A DNA stretch of 64,000 nucleotides from Leptospira sp. GIMC2001 (lineage in GTDB: Bacteria > Spirochaetota > Leptospiria > Leptospirales > Leptospiraceae): assembly GCF_028462125.1 (NCBI RefSeq), contig NZ_CP115468.1, positions 3,031,559 to 3,095,558 on the forward strand, written 5' to 3'. The notes beneath the pieces are model-generated. The model did not search any database. It had not been told where the DNA came from and was given only the letters and a program-made list of their open reading frames with translations. Below, piece after piece: positions 57,048-64,000 of the stretch. Each line of letters opens with the position of its first letter. Position 1 is the first letter of the stretch. The position numbers were made by a program, and so were the translations under genes.

Positions 57048-57850
57048 TTCTCATCATCCTCATACTTCTTATCTCTTTTCTTCTCTAACAATAGAGAGTT
57101 AACAAGAGACTTAAGCTCTAGTGGTTTAACAGGATGAATCATTTCGCTATCAAAACATACAGAAATTTCGCCAGTTTCTTCCGATGTGACGATGATCACG
57201 GCATCAGCTTCTTCAGCAAGACCCAGAGCGGATCTATGCCTTGCTCCGAAAGTAGAATTCTCTAAATTATGAGTCATTGGTAGATAAGAAGCAGCTGATA
57301 CAACACGATTCTGCTCAATGATCACAGCACCATCATGCAAGGGTGTATTTTTCATAAAGATTGTTTGCAATAAGGGAGAGGACACCAAGGCATCCAATTG
57401 AATGGAATCTTCTACAATATTCTTAAGTGAAATTTCTTTTGTTAGAACAATGATAGATCCGATTTTGGAAGATGCCATTGTCTTTACTGCGTCTACAATT
57501 GGATCAAGATCATAAGTTGGTTTCATCAGAAATAAATTGACAAAACGGAAACGAGTAAGATCTCCCGTAATCCGACGGAGTTCTGGTTGTAAGAGAACGA
57601 TAATTGCGAAAACCAATGCAGGACGAATATTGGTGATTATCCAATCCAAAAGTTCCAGTTCCATATACTCTGCAACTGAACCCAATATCCATATAAAAAC
57701 TACACCCATTAGAAGTTGGATTCCTCTGGTTCGCCTAAGCAACATGTAGATTTTGTAAATAAAAAAGCTAACTATGAAAATATCTAGTGCAACCAAAAAT
57801 ATACTTTTGGTTGAAGAAATAAGGTAGATACCTCTAAAAATATCAAACAC
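57044..57850 (-). CDS. cdaA: Diadenylate cyclase, c-di-AMP synthase
   Basis: Membrane enzyme making cyclic di-AMP from two ATP. The 268 residues have three N-terminal helices (about 20-100) and a DAC domain with both motifs: [15 protein letters not shown] and [15 protein letters not shown]. The catalytic DGA and RHR are intact. c-di-AMP usually controls potassium and osmolyte balance and cell wall homeostasis. It follows dapB by 9 bases. Confidence 0.95.
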   Translation of the reverse strand: MFDIFRGIYLISSTKSIFLVALDIFIVSFFIYKIYMLLRRTRGIQLLMGVVFIWILGSVAEYMELELLDWIITNIRPALVFAIIVLLQPELRRITGDLTRFRFVNLFLMKPTYDLDPIVDAVKTMASSKIGSIIVLTKEISLKNIVEDSIQLDALVSSPLLQTIFMKNTPLHDGAVIIEQNRVVSAASYLPMTHNLENSTFGARHRSALGLAEEADAVIIVTSEETGEISVCFDSEMIHPVKPLELKSLVNSLLLEKKRDKKYEDDEK

Positions 57851-57859
57851 AATTTACTC

Positions 57860-58657
57860 TCATATTCCTAACACATTGAACATATCGTAGAATCCAGGTT
57901 TTTGTTTTATAACAAATTCAACCGCTTTGACAGAACCAACACCAAAAGTTTTTCGATCTTGTGCCTTATGAGTGATCTCGATCCTTTCTTCGGGAGAAAA
58001 AAAGTAAACGGTATGTTCGCCGACAACTTCACCCGCTCGCATTGTATGGACTCCAATTTCCTTGGTTGAACGTTCTGGATAGATTCCATGCCTTCCATAG
58101 ATCACGTCTGATTCTTTTCTTTCCAATGCTTGCACCAAAACTTCTTTGATTTTGTTTGCAGTTCCAGATGGAGAATCCTTCTTGTGACGATGATGAATAT
58201 CCAATACTTCTACATCAAAATCATCGCCTAGCACTTTTGCTGCGATCTCGGTCAATTTGAAAAGAAGGTTTACACCGACTGACATATTTGGTGAGAGAAC
58301 AATGGGAATCGAATTGGATGCGTCTTCAATTTTTTTTTTCTGAGCAGAGGTAAGTCCAGTAAGCCCAATTACGAGAGGCTTATTGTATTGGAGGCAAAGA
58401 GATAAAACTTTCTCCAAACCATCTACACTACTAAAATCTATAACCCCATCGCTGTTTTGAATCGCTTCCTCAAGATCAGATGTAAATTTCACTCCATTCT
58501 CTTTGATTCCACAATGCAAACCTGAGTCAAAACCTATAGAATAAGAATCTGGACGAACGACTGCATAAGCGAGGCTCGATTCTTGCGTATTGCTTATAGC
58601 CTGGGTTATGGCTCGCCCCATTCTTCCCCCGGCACCAATAAGAGCTATCTTATTCAA
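57860..58657 (-). CDS. dapB: 4-hydroxy-tetrahydrodipicolinate reductase
   Basis: NAD(P)H reductase of the lysine/diaminopimelate pathway. The 265 residues include [10 protein letters not shown], the catalytic [18 protein letters not shown] and late [11 protein letters not shown]. The run of ten A at 58330-58339 (minus strand) encodes Gln-Lys-Lys-Lys-Ile and is in frame. It overlaps dapA by 8 bases. Diaminopimelate feeds peptidoglycan synthesis, linking it to the neighbouring c-di-AMP genes. Confidence 0.95.
   Translation of the reverse strand: MNKIALIGAGGRMGRAITQAISNTQESSLAYAVVRPDSYSIGFDSGLHCGIKENGVKFTSDLEEAIQNSDGVIDFSSVDGLEKVLSLCLQYNKPLVIGLTGLTSAQKKKIEDASNSIPIVLSPNMSVGVNLLFKLTEIAAKVLGDDFDVEVLDIHHRHKKDSPSGTANKIKEVLVQALERKESDVIYGRHGIYPERSTKEIGVHTMRAGEVVGEHTVYFFSPEERIEITHKAQDRKTFGVGSVKAVEFVIKQKPGFYDMFNVLGI
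58330..58339 (-). repeat. In-frame run of ten A in dapB
   Basis: Ten A on the minus strand inside the Lys-Lys-Lys-Ile codons of an essential gene. The frame is correct at this length, in contrast to the creC run. Confidence 0.8.
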
Positions 58658-59534
58658 GTCCTTCCTCTCTCAGGGAAAGAATGATTTTCTTGAATTGGTC
58701 TGCTTGCTCACCCAGTGTTAAGCTTGTCATAGGAAGTCTCAGTTCATTCTTACAATAACCTAACCAACTCATGGCTGCCTTTACTGGGATCGGATTCGTT
58801 TCCATGAAAGCTGATTGAAAAACTGGCATTAGCTTGAAATAAATTTTTCTAGATTCCTCAAGCTTTCCTTCATTCCAGAGGTTCACCATTTTGACAATCG
58901 ATGCAGGGAAAATATTAGACACAACGGATACAACCCCTTTACCTCCGATCGCAAGAACAGGAATTGTTAAATTATCATCACCCGAAAGCAAGGTAAAATC
59001 TCCTGGCAGAACTGAGGTCAATTTTGCCATAAAACCGAGATCACCGGTTGCTTCTTTGATACAGCGTATCTGTTTGTGGCGGGAAAGTCTGAGGACAGTA
59101 TCAACCGTCAGAGAGACACTCGTTCTTCCTGGAATATTGTAGAGCATAATTGGTTTGGAAGACTGCTCTGCAATTTCCCAAAAATGTCGATAGAGACCTT
59201 CTTGGGTTGGTTTGTTATAGTAAGGATTGACAGATAGAACTCCGTCTACCCCGTCATCGCAGGCTTTTTTTGTAAGTTCTATTGCCTCGGCAGTGGAGTT
59301 GGATCCAGTCCCCGCGACAACCTTGACTCGACCTTTTACATACTCAACCGTTCGACGGATGAGTTCACTGTGTTCGTCATGATCCAGAGTTGGGGATTCT
59401 CCTGTAGTTCCGCAAGGTACAATCCCTGAGATTCCCGATTGGATTTGGTTATCCAAAATTCGAAAATAATTATCGTAATCGATTTTATTATCAGAAAATG
59501 GTGTGATGATGGCTGTATAAACGCCCTGAAACAT
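58650..59534 (-). CDS. dapA: 4-hydroxy-tetrahydrodipicolinate synthase
   Basis: Condenses pyruvate with aspartate semialdehyde, first step towards diaminopimelate and lysine. The 294-residue TIM barrel shows [40 protein letters not shown] with the catalytic Tyr, LYNIPGRT, and the Schiff-base Lys in IKEATGDL. It is the first gene of the dapA-dapB-cdaA-cdaR run; a TTGACA at 59569-59564 stands before it but without a good -10. Confidence 0.95.
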   Translation of the reverse strand: MFQGVYTAIITPFSDNKIDYDNYFRILDNQIQSGISGIVPCGTTGESPTLDHDEHSELIRRTVEYVKGRVKVVAGTGSNSTAEAIELTKKACDDGVDGVLSVNPYYNKPTQEGLYRHFWEIAEQSSKPIMLYNIPGRTSVSLTVDTVLRLSRHKQIRCIKEATGDLGFMAKLTSVLPGDFTLLSGDDNLTIPVLAIGGKGVVSVVSNIFPASIVKMVNLWNEGKLEESRKIYFKLMPVFQSAFMETNPIPVKAAMSWLGYCKNELRLPMTSLTLGEQADQFKKIILSLREEGLE

Positions 59535-59582
59535 AAGAATACACTGGATAAAGTGGTAGATTTTGTCAAGAAAGTCCGAGTG

Positions 59583-61253
59583 CTAGAAACGAAAGTTGTA
59601 TTTTATATGCCCTTTTGCCTCGGACATACCTCCAAAATCAACATGTCGGAAACCAGGATCGAATCCAATATCCAGAGTTTCGGAATCCAAGCCCATCCAA
59701 AGCAGTGCAAACGAAGAAAAGAACATAAACGCAGCCCCATAAATCATTGGACCGCCTCGGAATTTTCCACCTTGCCGATCCAATCCCAGATCACCCGCCC
59801 ATCTTCGGTTACGATCTGCTCTCGCGACGACTTCATTTATCTTATAAGTTTCGTAAAAATAAACACCTGCTGCAAGATCAGGATTGGCTTCATTCAATGC
59901 AACTATGGTCGAAACATTAACCAGTGTTATCTGCGGTCTGAGACCGTCAGTGATCCTATTGGCTTCATACTGTAGATAGGCATGAGCCGCATAAAATAAT
60001 AGTCCAGAATACAAAGTATAAACAGAAAAGTCTTTATAAGTATAATCTAGAAATACAAAATCCTTATTTTTATAGTAGATTTCCGAATCTCCTACCCGCA
60101 ACTTAACTTGAAGCTTTTGATCTTTCCCTGATTCTAGATTAACACCCGTAAAATGATCAACATATTCATCCTTGCTCACTCTCAATCGATTTTTACCAGC
60201 TGACACTTTCACTTTATTGAGCGGAGTCACACCAATTTTTGTAATACCCAAGTAGACATCAGCTCCCGAAGGATCTGATGTCACAGAAATATATGCAGTT
60301 TTATCAAGAGGTTTAAGGGCAAATTGAAAATTGGTATTTTGGCGGGCTCCGATTTCGATTTCTTTTTTTATTTCTTGGAAGCCATTTTTGGATATAAATA
60401 CTTCATGTTTTCCATCTAAAATAGGATGAGAAATCAATGGAGTCTTACCAACATAATAGTCATCAATAAAAACTAAAGCTCCTGGTTCGGAGCCCGAATC
60501 GATTGAAATTTGCGAGAGAGGTTTAACGATTAATGATTTCTTGAGCTTTTCTGCAAGTGGGTACATTTCTTGGAATGCTCGTTTCAAACTTGTTGAATGA
60601 TTTTCTGTTCTTAGCTTACCATTCCATAGATTATTCAATTCCACTTTTGTTGTAATTGAATCTCCGCCTGTCTGCGTGAATTCTCCAGTCACAACATAAA
60701 AACAATTGAATTTACTTCCTAGGGCAATAGCATTTTCTGAATCAGCGATTTCTGCGAATTCGCGTTCATATTGAACTGTGATTGGAACGTATCTAGGATC
60801 CTTCCTTGGAAGCTCTTTCGATTCACCAGATAATAATTTATCTAAGTCATCTTGCAAATATTCCGACTTTCTTCTCTGAATGGATTCGAGGCCACCACCT
60901 TCCAATTCCCGAATGAGTTTTGTTTTGGATTCCTTTTCGTTCTTGCTTTTGTCTTTCTTGTTACCCATTTGGTGTCGTATAACATTGAATACAATATTCT
61001 CATCATAGATATATCCAATCTTTCGAATTTCAGTAACAAGGATTGCAGGGATTCCAGTTCTTAGATACTCGAGACCTTTTGCTTCACTCGAATTACGAAA
61101 TGGGAAAAAACATATCTTTCTTGATTCTTCCACTTCAACTTGCTTAGGAGTATAAACTTCTGTGAGATTGTATAGCTCATCTACACTTAACAGTGGAGAG
61201 ATGGAGATTCCAATCAGACAAAATGTTAGAAGAATCGAAATAGGTTTTCTCAT
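59583..61253 (-). CDS. Exported PEGA-domain protein
   Basis: Function unknown; 556 residues. A signal peptide (1-23) ends near PLLSVD. The N-terminal domain (about 45-240) resembles TolB-N or curli-assembly-type envelope proteins (KICFFPFRNSSEAKGLEYLRTGIPAILV). Two PEGA domains follow, around SEPGALVFIDDYYVGKTPL and SDPSGADVYLGITKIGVTPL. Two possible membrane segments lie near 400-430 and 500-525. PEGA repeats often sit at the cell surface. It overlaps the OppC-type permease gene by 4 bases and so shares its operon. Confidence 0.75.
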   Translation of the reverse strand: MRKPISILLTFCLIGISISPLLSVDELYNLTEVYTPKQVEVEESRKICFFPFRNSSEAKGLEYLRTGIPAILVTEIRKIGYIYDENIVFNVIRHQMGNKKDKSKNEKESKTKLIRELEGGGLESIQRRKSEYLQDDLDKLLSGESKELPRKDPRYVPITVQYEREFAEIADSENAIALGSKFNCFYVVTGEFTQTGGDSITTKVELNNLWNGKLRTENHSTSLKRAFQEMYPLAEKLKKSLIVKPLSQISIDSGSEPGALVFIDDYYVGKTPLISHPILDGKHEVFISKNGFQEIKKEIEIGARQNTNFQFALKPLDKTAYISVTSDPSGADVYLGITKIGVTPLNKVKVSAGKNRLRVSKDEYVDHFTGVNLESGKDQKLQVKLRVGDSEIYYKNKDFVFLDYTYKDFSVYTLYSGLLFYAAHAYLQYEANRITDGLRPQITLVNVSTIVALNEANPDLAAGVYFYETYKINEVVARADRNRRWAGDLGLDRQGGKFRGGPMIYGAAFMFFSSFALLWMGLDSETLDIGFDPGFRHVDFGGMSEAKGHIKYNFRF

Positions 61254-62011
61254 TTCCTTCCTAGTCCAACTACTAATAGGATAATTCCAATCACAGGAAC
61301 AAAAACAGCCGTCGGACTCAATTGAAAATAATCACCCGAGAAAGCAATTTGTTCACCGAGACCTGGCCCAAGATAATCGCCCGCCCAATTCACTCCAAGG
61401 TAACTAAAGATTGCAAGTGCCATAATCACGGTTGGCACTCCAGTTATAAAAAGATACCACAACATAGAACTAAGGCCTGGAATTATATGATAAATAAAAA
61501 CATGTGACTTAGTTGCACCCATCGCAAACGAAGCCTGAACATAACCTCCGTTCTGGATCTCACGCAATTTAGCTTTCATGGATTCGTAAGACATAGCCCA
61601 ATCAGAGAGAACGATTGCAATGGGTAAAGAAAAAAATCCAGCCCCAAGACTTGCAACTACTAGCAGTGCTATGAGTAGTGATGGAATCGACAAAAATACA
61701 TATGCGAGTTGATCCATTATAAATCCAAAACTTTTGCCTAGGATATATCCAAATAATGTAACGCATAAAGAAAAAATCAAAGTGATTAATCGTGCAGGTA
61801 AGGCGATCAAAACTGTTGATACAACTCCATAAGAATACATAGCAAAAACATCTCGTCCCAATCGATCACACCCAAGAAAATTATTCCAAGATTCGAAAGC
61901 AGGTTTATTGACCAAGTCTAAATCAATTCCAGTGGGAGCGGAATTCAATAGAATTCCCAATAATACGCTAGAAAACAAAATAAATCGAATGAGCCAGATC
62001 ATCGAAATCAA
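61250..62011 (-). CDS. Dipeptide/oligopeptide ABC transporter permease, OppC-like
   Basis: Inner membrane subunit with about six helices in 253 residues. DRLGRDVFAMYSYG near residue 50 and the EAA-loop region GYVQASFAMGATKSHVFIYHIIPGL mark the OppC/DppC class. It is shorter than usual OppC by about 40 residues at the N-terminus. It overlaps the OppB-like gene by 4 bases. No binding protein or ATPase gene lies in the window, so the substrate (peptide, nickel or other) is unknown. Confidence 0.82.
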   Translation of the reverse strand: MISMIWLIRFILFSSVLLGILLNSAPTGIDLDLVNKPAFESWNNFLGCDRLGRDVFAMYSYGVVSTVLIALPARLITLIFSLCVTLFGYILGKSFGFIMDQLAYVFLSIPSLLIALLVVASLGAGFFSLPIAIVLSDWAMSYESMKAKLREIQNGGYVQASFAMGATKSHVFIYHIIPGLSSMLWYLFITGVPTVIMALAIFSYLGVNWAGDYLGPGLGEQIAFSGDYFQLSPTAVFVPVIGIILLVVGLGRK

Positions 62012-62913
62012 TTGCTACTTCCTTCAGCCAATTGCAACATACGCTTCTGATAGTGAAGAACCGTTCTATTGAGTATATAGAAAATAACTCCCGAATAGAT
62101 TATCAAGGATTGTAACAATTCCTTATCCATAGCTCGAATGGAATAATACAATGATCTGCCAATTCCAGGGAAAAAAAATATTTCTTCTACGACGATCGCT
62201 CCAGAAATCAATGAACCCAGATCCAGGACAATCAGAACCAAAAAAGTTGGAAAAATTTTGGTGAAAAGATGCTTGTATAGAATGATTCGCTTAGGCATTC
62301 CACGAGTAAGAAGCAAAACAAAATAGGGAGATTCCATCTCCGACCTTGCCTCTCGACTTAGATAAAGCTGCAATCTTGCATAAACTCGAATTCCAAGACT
62401 GATTCCAGGTAATACCAAATAGCGTATGTCAAATGGTTCGTAGCCTCCCGGTGGCAGAACTTCTAATTTATAGAAAAATACAATCAATAAAACGACCGAA
62501 AAAATAAACACAGGAGTAGAAAGTATGAAACCAGAAATGGAATCCAAGGCGTTTAATATTTTCGGGAAGGCGACCGATTCCAATGTGAGAAAAATAGAAA
62601 ATAGAATTCCGAAAGTTATCGCAAATAGAGCAAGCTGCAGAGTTGGAATGATTCTCTCCGCAATATGACTATAAATTGATTCGCCATTTTCCGTCAAACC
62701 ACCGCTAGTTGAGAATAATCGTTGCAATAAATCAAAAAAATCTTGGTGGAAACTCTGTGATCTGTTGATTTCTTCAATGCTTTCCTGTGAAATACCTGAA
62801 TCAGCATACAGATAGGCTCTATCAGTTATTCTTAGGCGAACTAAACTGACAGCCAACAGGCAAATGAGTATTAAAAAAAATAGAAAACGGACGACTTCTC
62901 TAGCCAATTGCAA
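62008..62913 (-). CDS. Oligopeptide ABC transporter permease, OppB-like
   Basis: Inner membrane subunit, 301 residues, about six helices. RLREARSEME-type EAA loop (LSREARSEMESPYFVLLLTRGMPKRIIL) and SGAIVVEEIFFFPGIGRSLYYSI place it in the OppB/DppB class. The TTG at 62913 overlaps the PtsN-like gene by 14 bases, GAGGAAA being about 12 bases upstream. It presumably forms a heterodimer with the OppC-like product. Confidence 0.82.
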   Translation of the reverse strand: MQLAREVVRFLFFLILICLLAVSLVRLRITDRAYLYADSGISQESIEEINRSQSFHQDFFDLLQRLFSTSGGLTENGESIYSHIAERIIPTLQLALFAITFGILFSIFLTLESVAFPKILNALDSISGFILSTPVFIFSVVLLIVFFYKLEVLPPGGYEPFDIRYLVLPGISLGIRVYARLQLYLSREARSEMESPYFVLLLTRGMPKRIILYKHLFTKIFPTFLVLIVLDLGSLISGAIVVEEIFFFPGIGRSLYYSIRAMDKELLQSLIIYSGVIFYILNRTVLHYQKRMLQLAEGSSN

Positions 62914-63358
62914 GTATATTTTTTATTTCCTCTAAAGATTTAGCGGATACAATTTTTTCTCTTTCCTCTGGTTGGTTGAGAGTCTTCGCTATCATAGCGA
63001 GTGTTTTAATATGTTCTTGGAATTTTGCTTTTGGGACAACTAACAGAATAAATATGTGAACTGGTTTACTATCTATGGATTCGAATTCGATTCCTTCCCT
63101 CGAAATTGCCATAATAGATTTGAGGTCTTCAACAATTGATACCGAACAATGCGGGATCGCAACTCCACTACCAATTCCAGTAGACATAGACTTCTCACGA
63201 TGCAATAAAGCATCCACCACATCACTTCGCTTAGAGGATTCTAGCTGACCAATGGTCACCATATGATCTACCATCTTCTGGATGACTTCGTCCTTACTCG
63301 TAGCTTGGAAATCGAACAGAATATTATTCTCATTCAGTATATCTAATAGATGATTCAT
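62900..63358 (-). CDS. PtsN-type PTS EIIA protein
   Basis: Regulatory phosphoprotein of the nitrogen-type PTS. The 152 residues fit EIIA of the mannitol/fructose class: LLHREKSMSTGIGSGVAIPHC with the phosphorylatable His, then FESIDSKPVHIFILLVVP. No sugar-transporting EIIB or EIIC is present, as for PtsN. No ptsP, ptsO or rpoN neighbours are seen. It starts at ATG 63358 and is followed by the permeases. Confidence 0.88.
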   Translation of the reverse strand: MNHLLDILNENNILFDFQATSKDEVIQKMVDHMVTIGQLESSKRSDVVDALLHREKSMSTGIGSGVAIPHCSVSIVEDLKSIMAISREGIEFESIDSKPVHIFILLVVPKAKFQEHIKTLAMIAKTLNQPEEREKIVSAKSLEEIKNILAIG

Positions 63359-63367
63359 GATTGCACT

Positions 63368-63997
63368 CTACTTATTTGGTCCCGTATCAACAATATATTT
63401 CAAAAATAATCCTTCCAGCACAAAATAGAAAAAGATCACAAGAAAAAAAGGATATTGATATTGAGTCGCATATTTTACCATAACAACGATCCCAATCAAA
63501 ATGATAAAAACAATTTGATTCATCCAAATTGCTCCATAACGGTTGGTTCCTGGAGCCAACACAGCGAGAGAAAAGATAGTCCCTGAAACGAGCGCTATCT
63601 TCAAGTTAAGGTCAAATCCTTGGGGTTGAAAAAATAAATACGAAATCGCAAATATCCAAATCATAGAATAGATTACAATGGGTCTTCTAAAAACTACCAA
63701 GCTAATTGATGTGACGGCAAAGAATCCAAAAGATTCTAATAAACTAATTCGATTCAATCCCATAATCCCAATGGAATCCTGCACAATGGATCCTGTTTTC
63801 TCAATCCATATAAAAGTTATTTCACTGATTGCGAATCCAGAAATTGACATAGCCAATGATAAGATAAATAACAATAGAAGTGGAATTAAAAATAATGGAA
63901 TATAAATACGTTTTGTTCTTAAGAAATAAATGACGATCCAACTAATCAAAAACGAAGCAATAACCCAGATTGGATTCATCCACTCAACGGGTACCAA
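63368..63997 (-). CDS. Membrane protein of unknown function (5' end uncertain at window edge)
   Basis: About 209 residues with five to six hydrophobic segments and no recognised motif. The frame is open to the window edge (TTG at 63997, ATG at 63979), so the true start may lie outside. Ends 9 bases before the PtsN-like gene, so it heads the visible part of this operon. Confidence 0.6.
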   Translation of the reverse strand: MVPVEWMNPIWVIASFLISWIVIYFLRTKRIYIPLFLIPLLLLFILSLAMSISGFAISEITFIWIEKTGSIVQDSIGIMGLNRISLLESFGFFAVTSISLVVFRRPIVIYSMIWIFAISYLFFQPQGFDLNLKIALVSGTIFSLAVLAPGTNRYGAIWMNQIVFIILIGIVVMVKYATQYQYPFFLVIFFYFVLEGLFLKYIVDTGPNK

Positions 63998-64000
63998 TAA

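Noticed and set aside
59541..59569. TTGACA in front of dapA
   Set aside because: No acceptable -10 at 16-18 bases; the predicted start would fall on the ATG.
1..64000. Mobile elements, CRISPR, prophage, tRNA and rRNA genes
   Set aside because: No transposase, integrase, repeat-spacer pattern, att-like repeats or cloverleaf with a CCA end was found on reading through; weak cases could still be missed without a search tool.

Overview
The window is AT-rich (roughly 36-38% G+C by eye) and carries a dense bacterial chromosome segment that fits the family Leptospiraceae, most likely Leptospira. The clues are relaxed spirochaetal lipoboxes, several class III adenylate cyclases, a short EF-Ts (195 aa), frequent TTG/GTG starts, a MurA with Asp in place of the catalytic Cys, and the gene order rpmF-plsX-fabG-acpP-rnc and rpsB-tsf-pyrH-frr-uppS-cdsA-dxr-rseP-proS. 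I see no tRNA, rRNA, CRISPR array, insertion sequence or prophage, and no gene-free stretch longer than 300 bases. Species assignment is inference.

Region 1 (1-12 kb) is a mosaic of sensing and envelope genes. It holds a membrane adenylate cyclase cut by the window edge, then a CreB-CreC-CreD envelope-stress system in which creC is frameshifted in a run of nine T (1874-1882) and creD is preceded by a CreB-box-like direct repeat. These are followed by a sodium/solute symporter, a SET-domain methyltransferase whose start codon abuts a perfect inverted repeat, a cyclic-nucleotide-binding adenylate cyclase, a PilZ-like membrane protein, murA with a co-translated ferredoxin-type gene, and a small zinc-ribbon protein with a good promoter.

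Region 2 (12-20 kb, minus strand) is an apparent operon: lolC/E-type permease, lolD, a fused McsA-McsB-like arginine kinase, clpC, a small membrane protein, a secreted TPR protein and mtaB. The McsA/McsB fusion directly upstream of clpC is the most unusual gene here. It suggests a compact arginine-phosphorylation/ClpC protein-quality system outside its classical Gram-positive setting.

Region 3 (20-39 kb) has an uncharacterised two-gene membrane unit on the plus strand. It is followed by a minus-strand run of core metabolism: a YwqK-like lipoprotein, an MscS channel, aroB, a NUDIX hydrolase, rnc, acpP, fabG, plsX, rpmF, hisG, a TPR membrane protein, rpsA, cmk and aroA. A large protein with a degenerate cyclic-nucleotide-binding fold and a small two-gene unit ending in a DUF1285-like protein then lie on the plus strand.

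Region 4 (38.6-64 kb, all minus strand) contains dxs, a CHASE2 adenylate cyclase, trpBA, proS, rseP, dxr, cdsA, uppS, frr, pyrH, tsf, rpsB, a DUF4321 protein, a bactofilin, an orphan cyclase-type TPR peptide, acpS, cdaR/cdaA (c-di-AMP synthesis), dapB, dapA, a PEGA-domain protein, two Opp/Dpp-type permeases without partners, a PtsN-like EIIA and a membrane protein cut by the window end. The region joins isoprenoid and lipid precursor synthesis, translation factors, peptidoglycan precursor supply (DapAB) and c-di-AMP signalling. With three adenylate cyclases, two cNMP-fold proteins and one diadenylate cyclase in 64 kb, nucleotide second messengers are a recurring theme.
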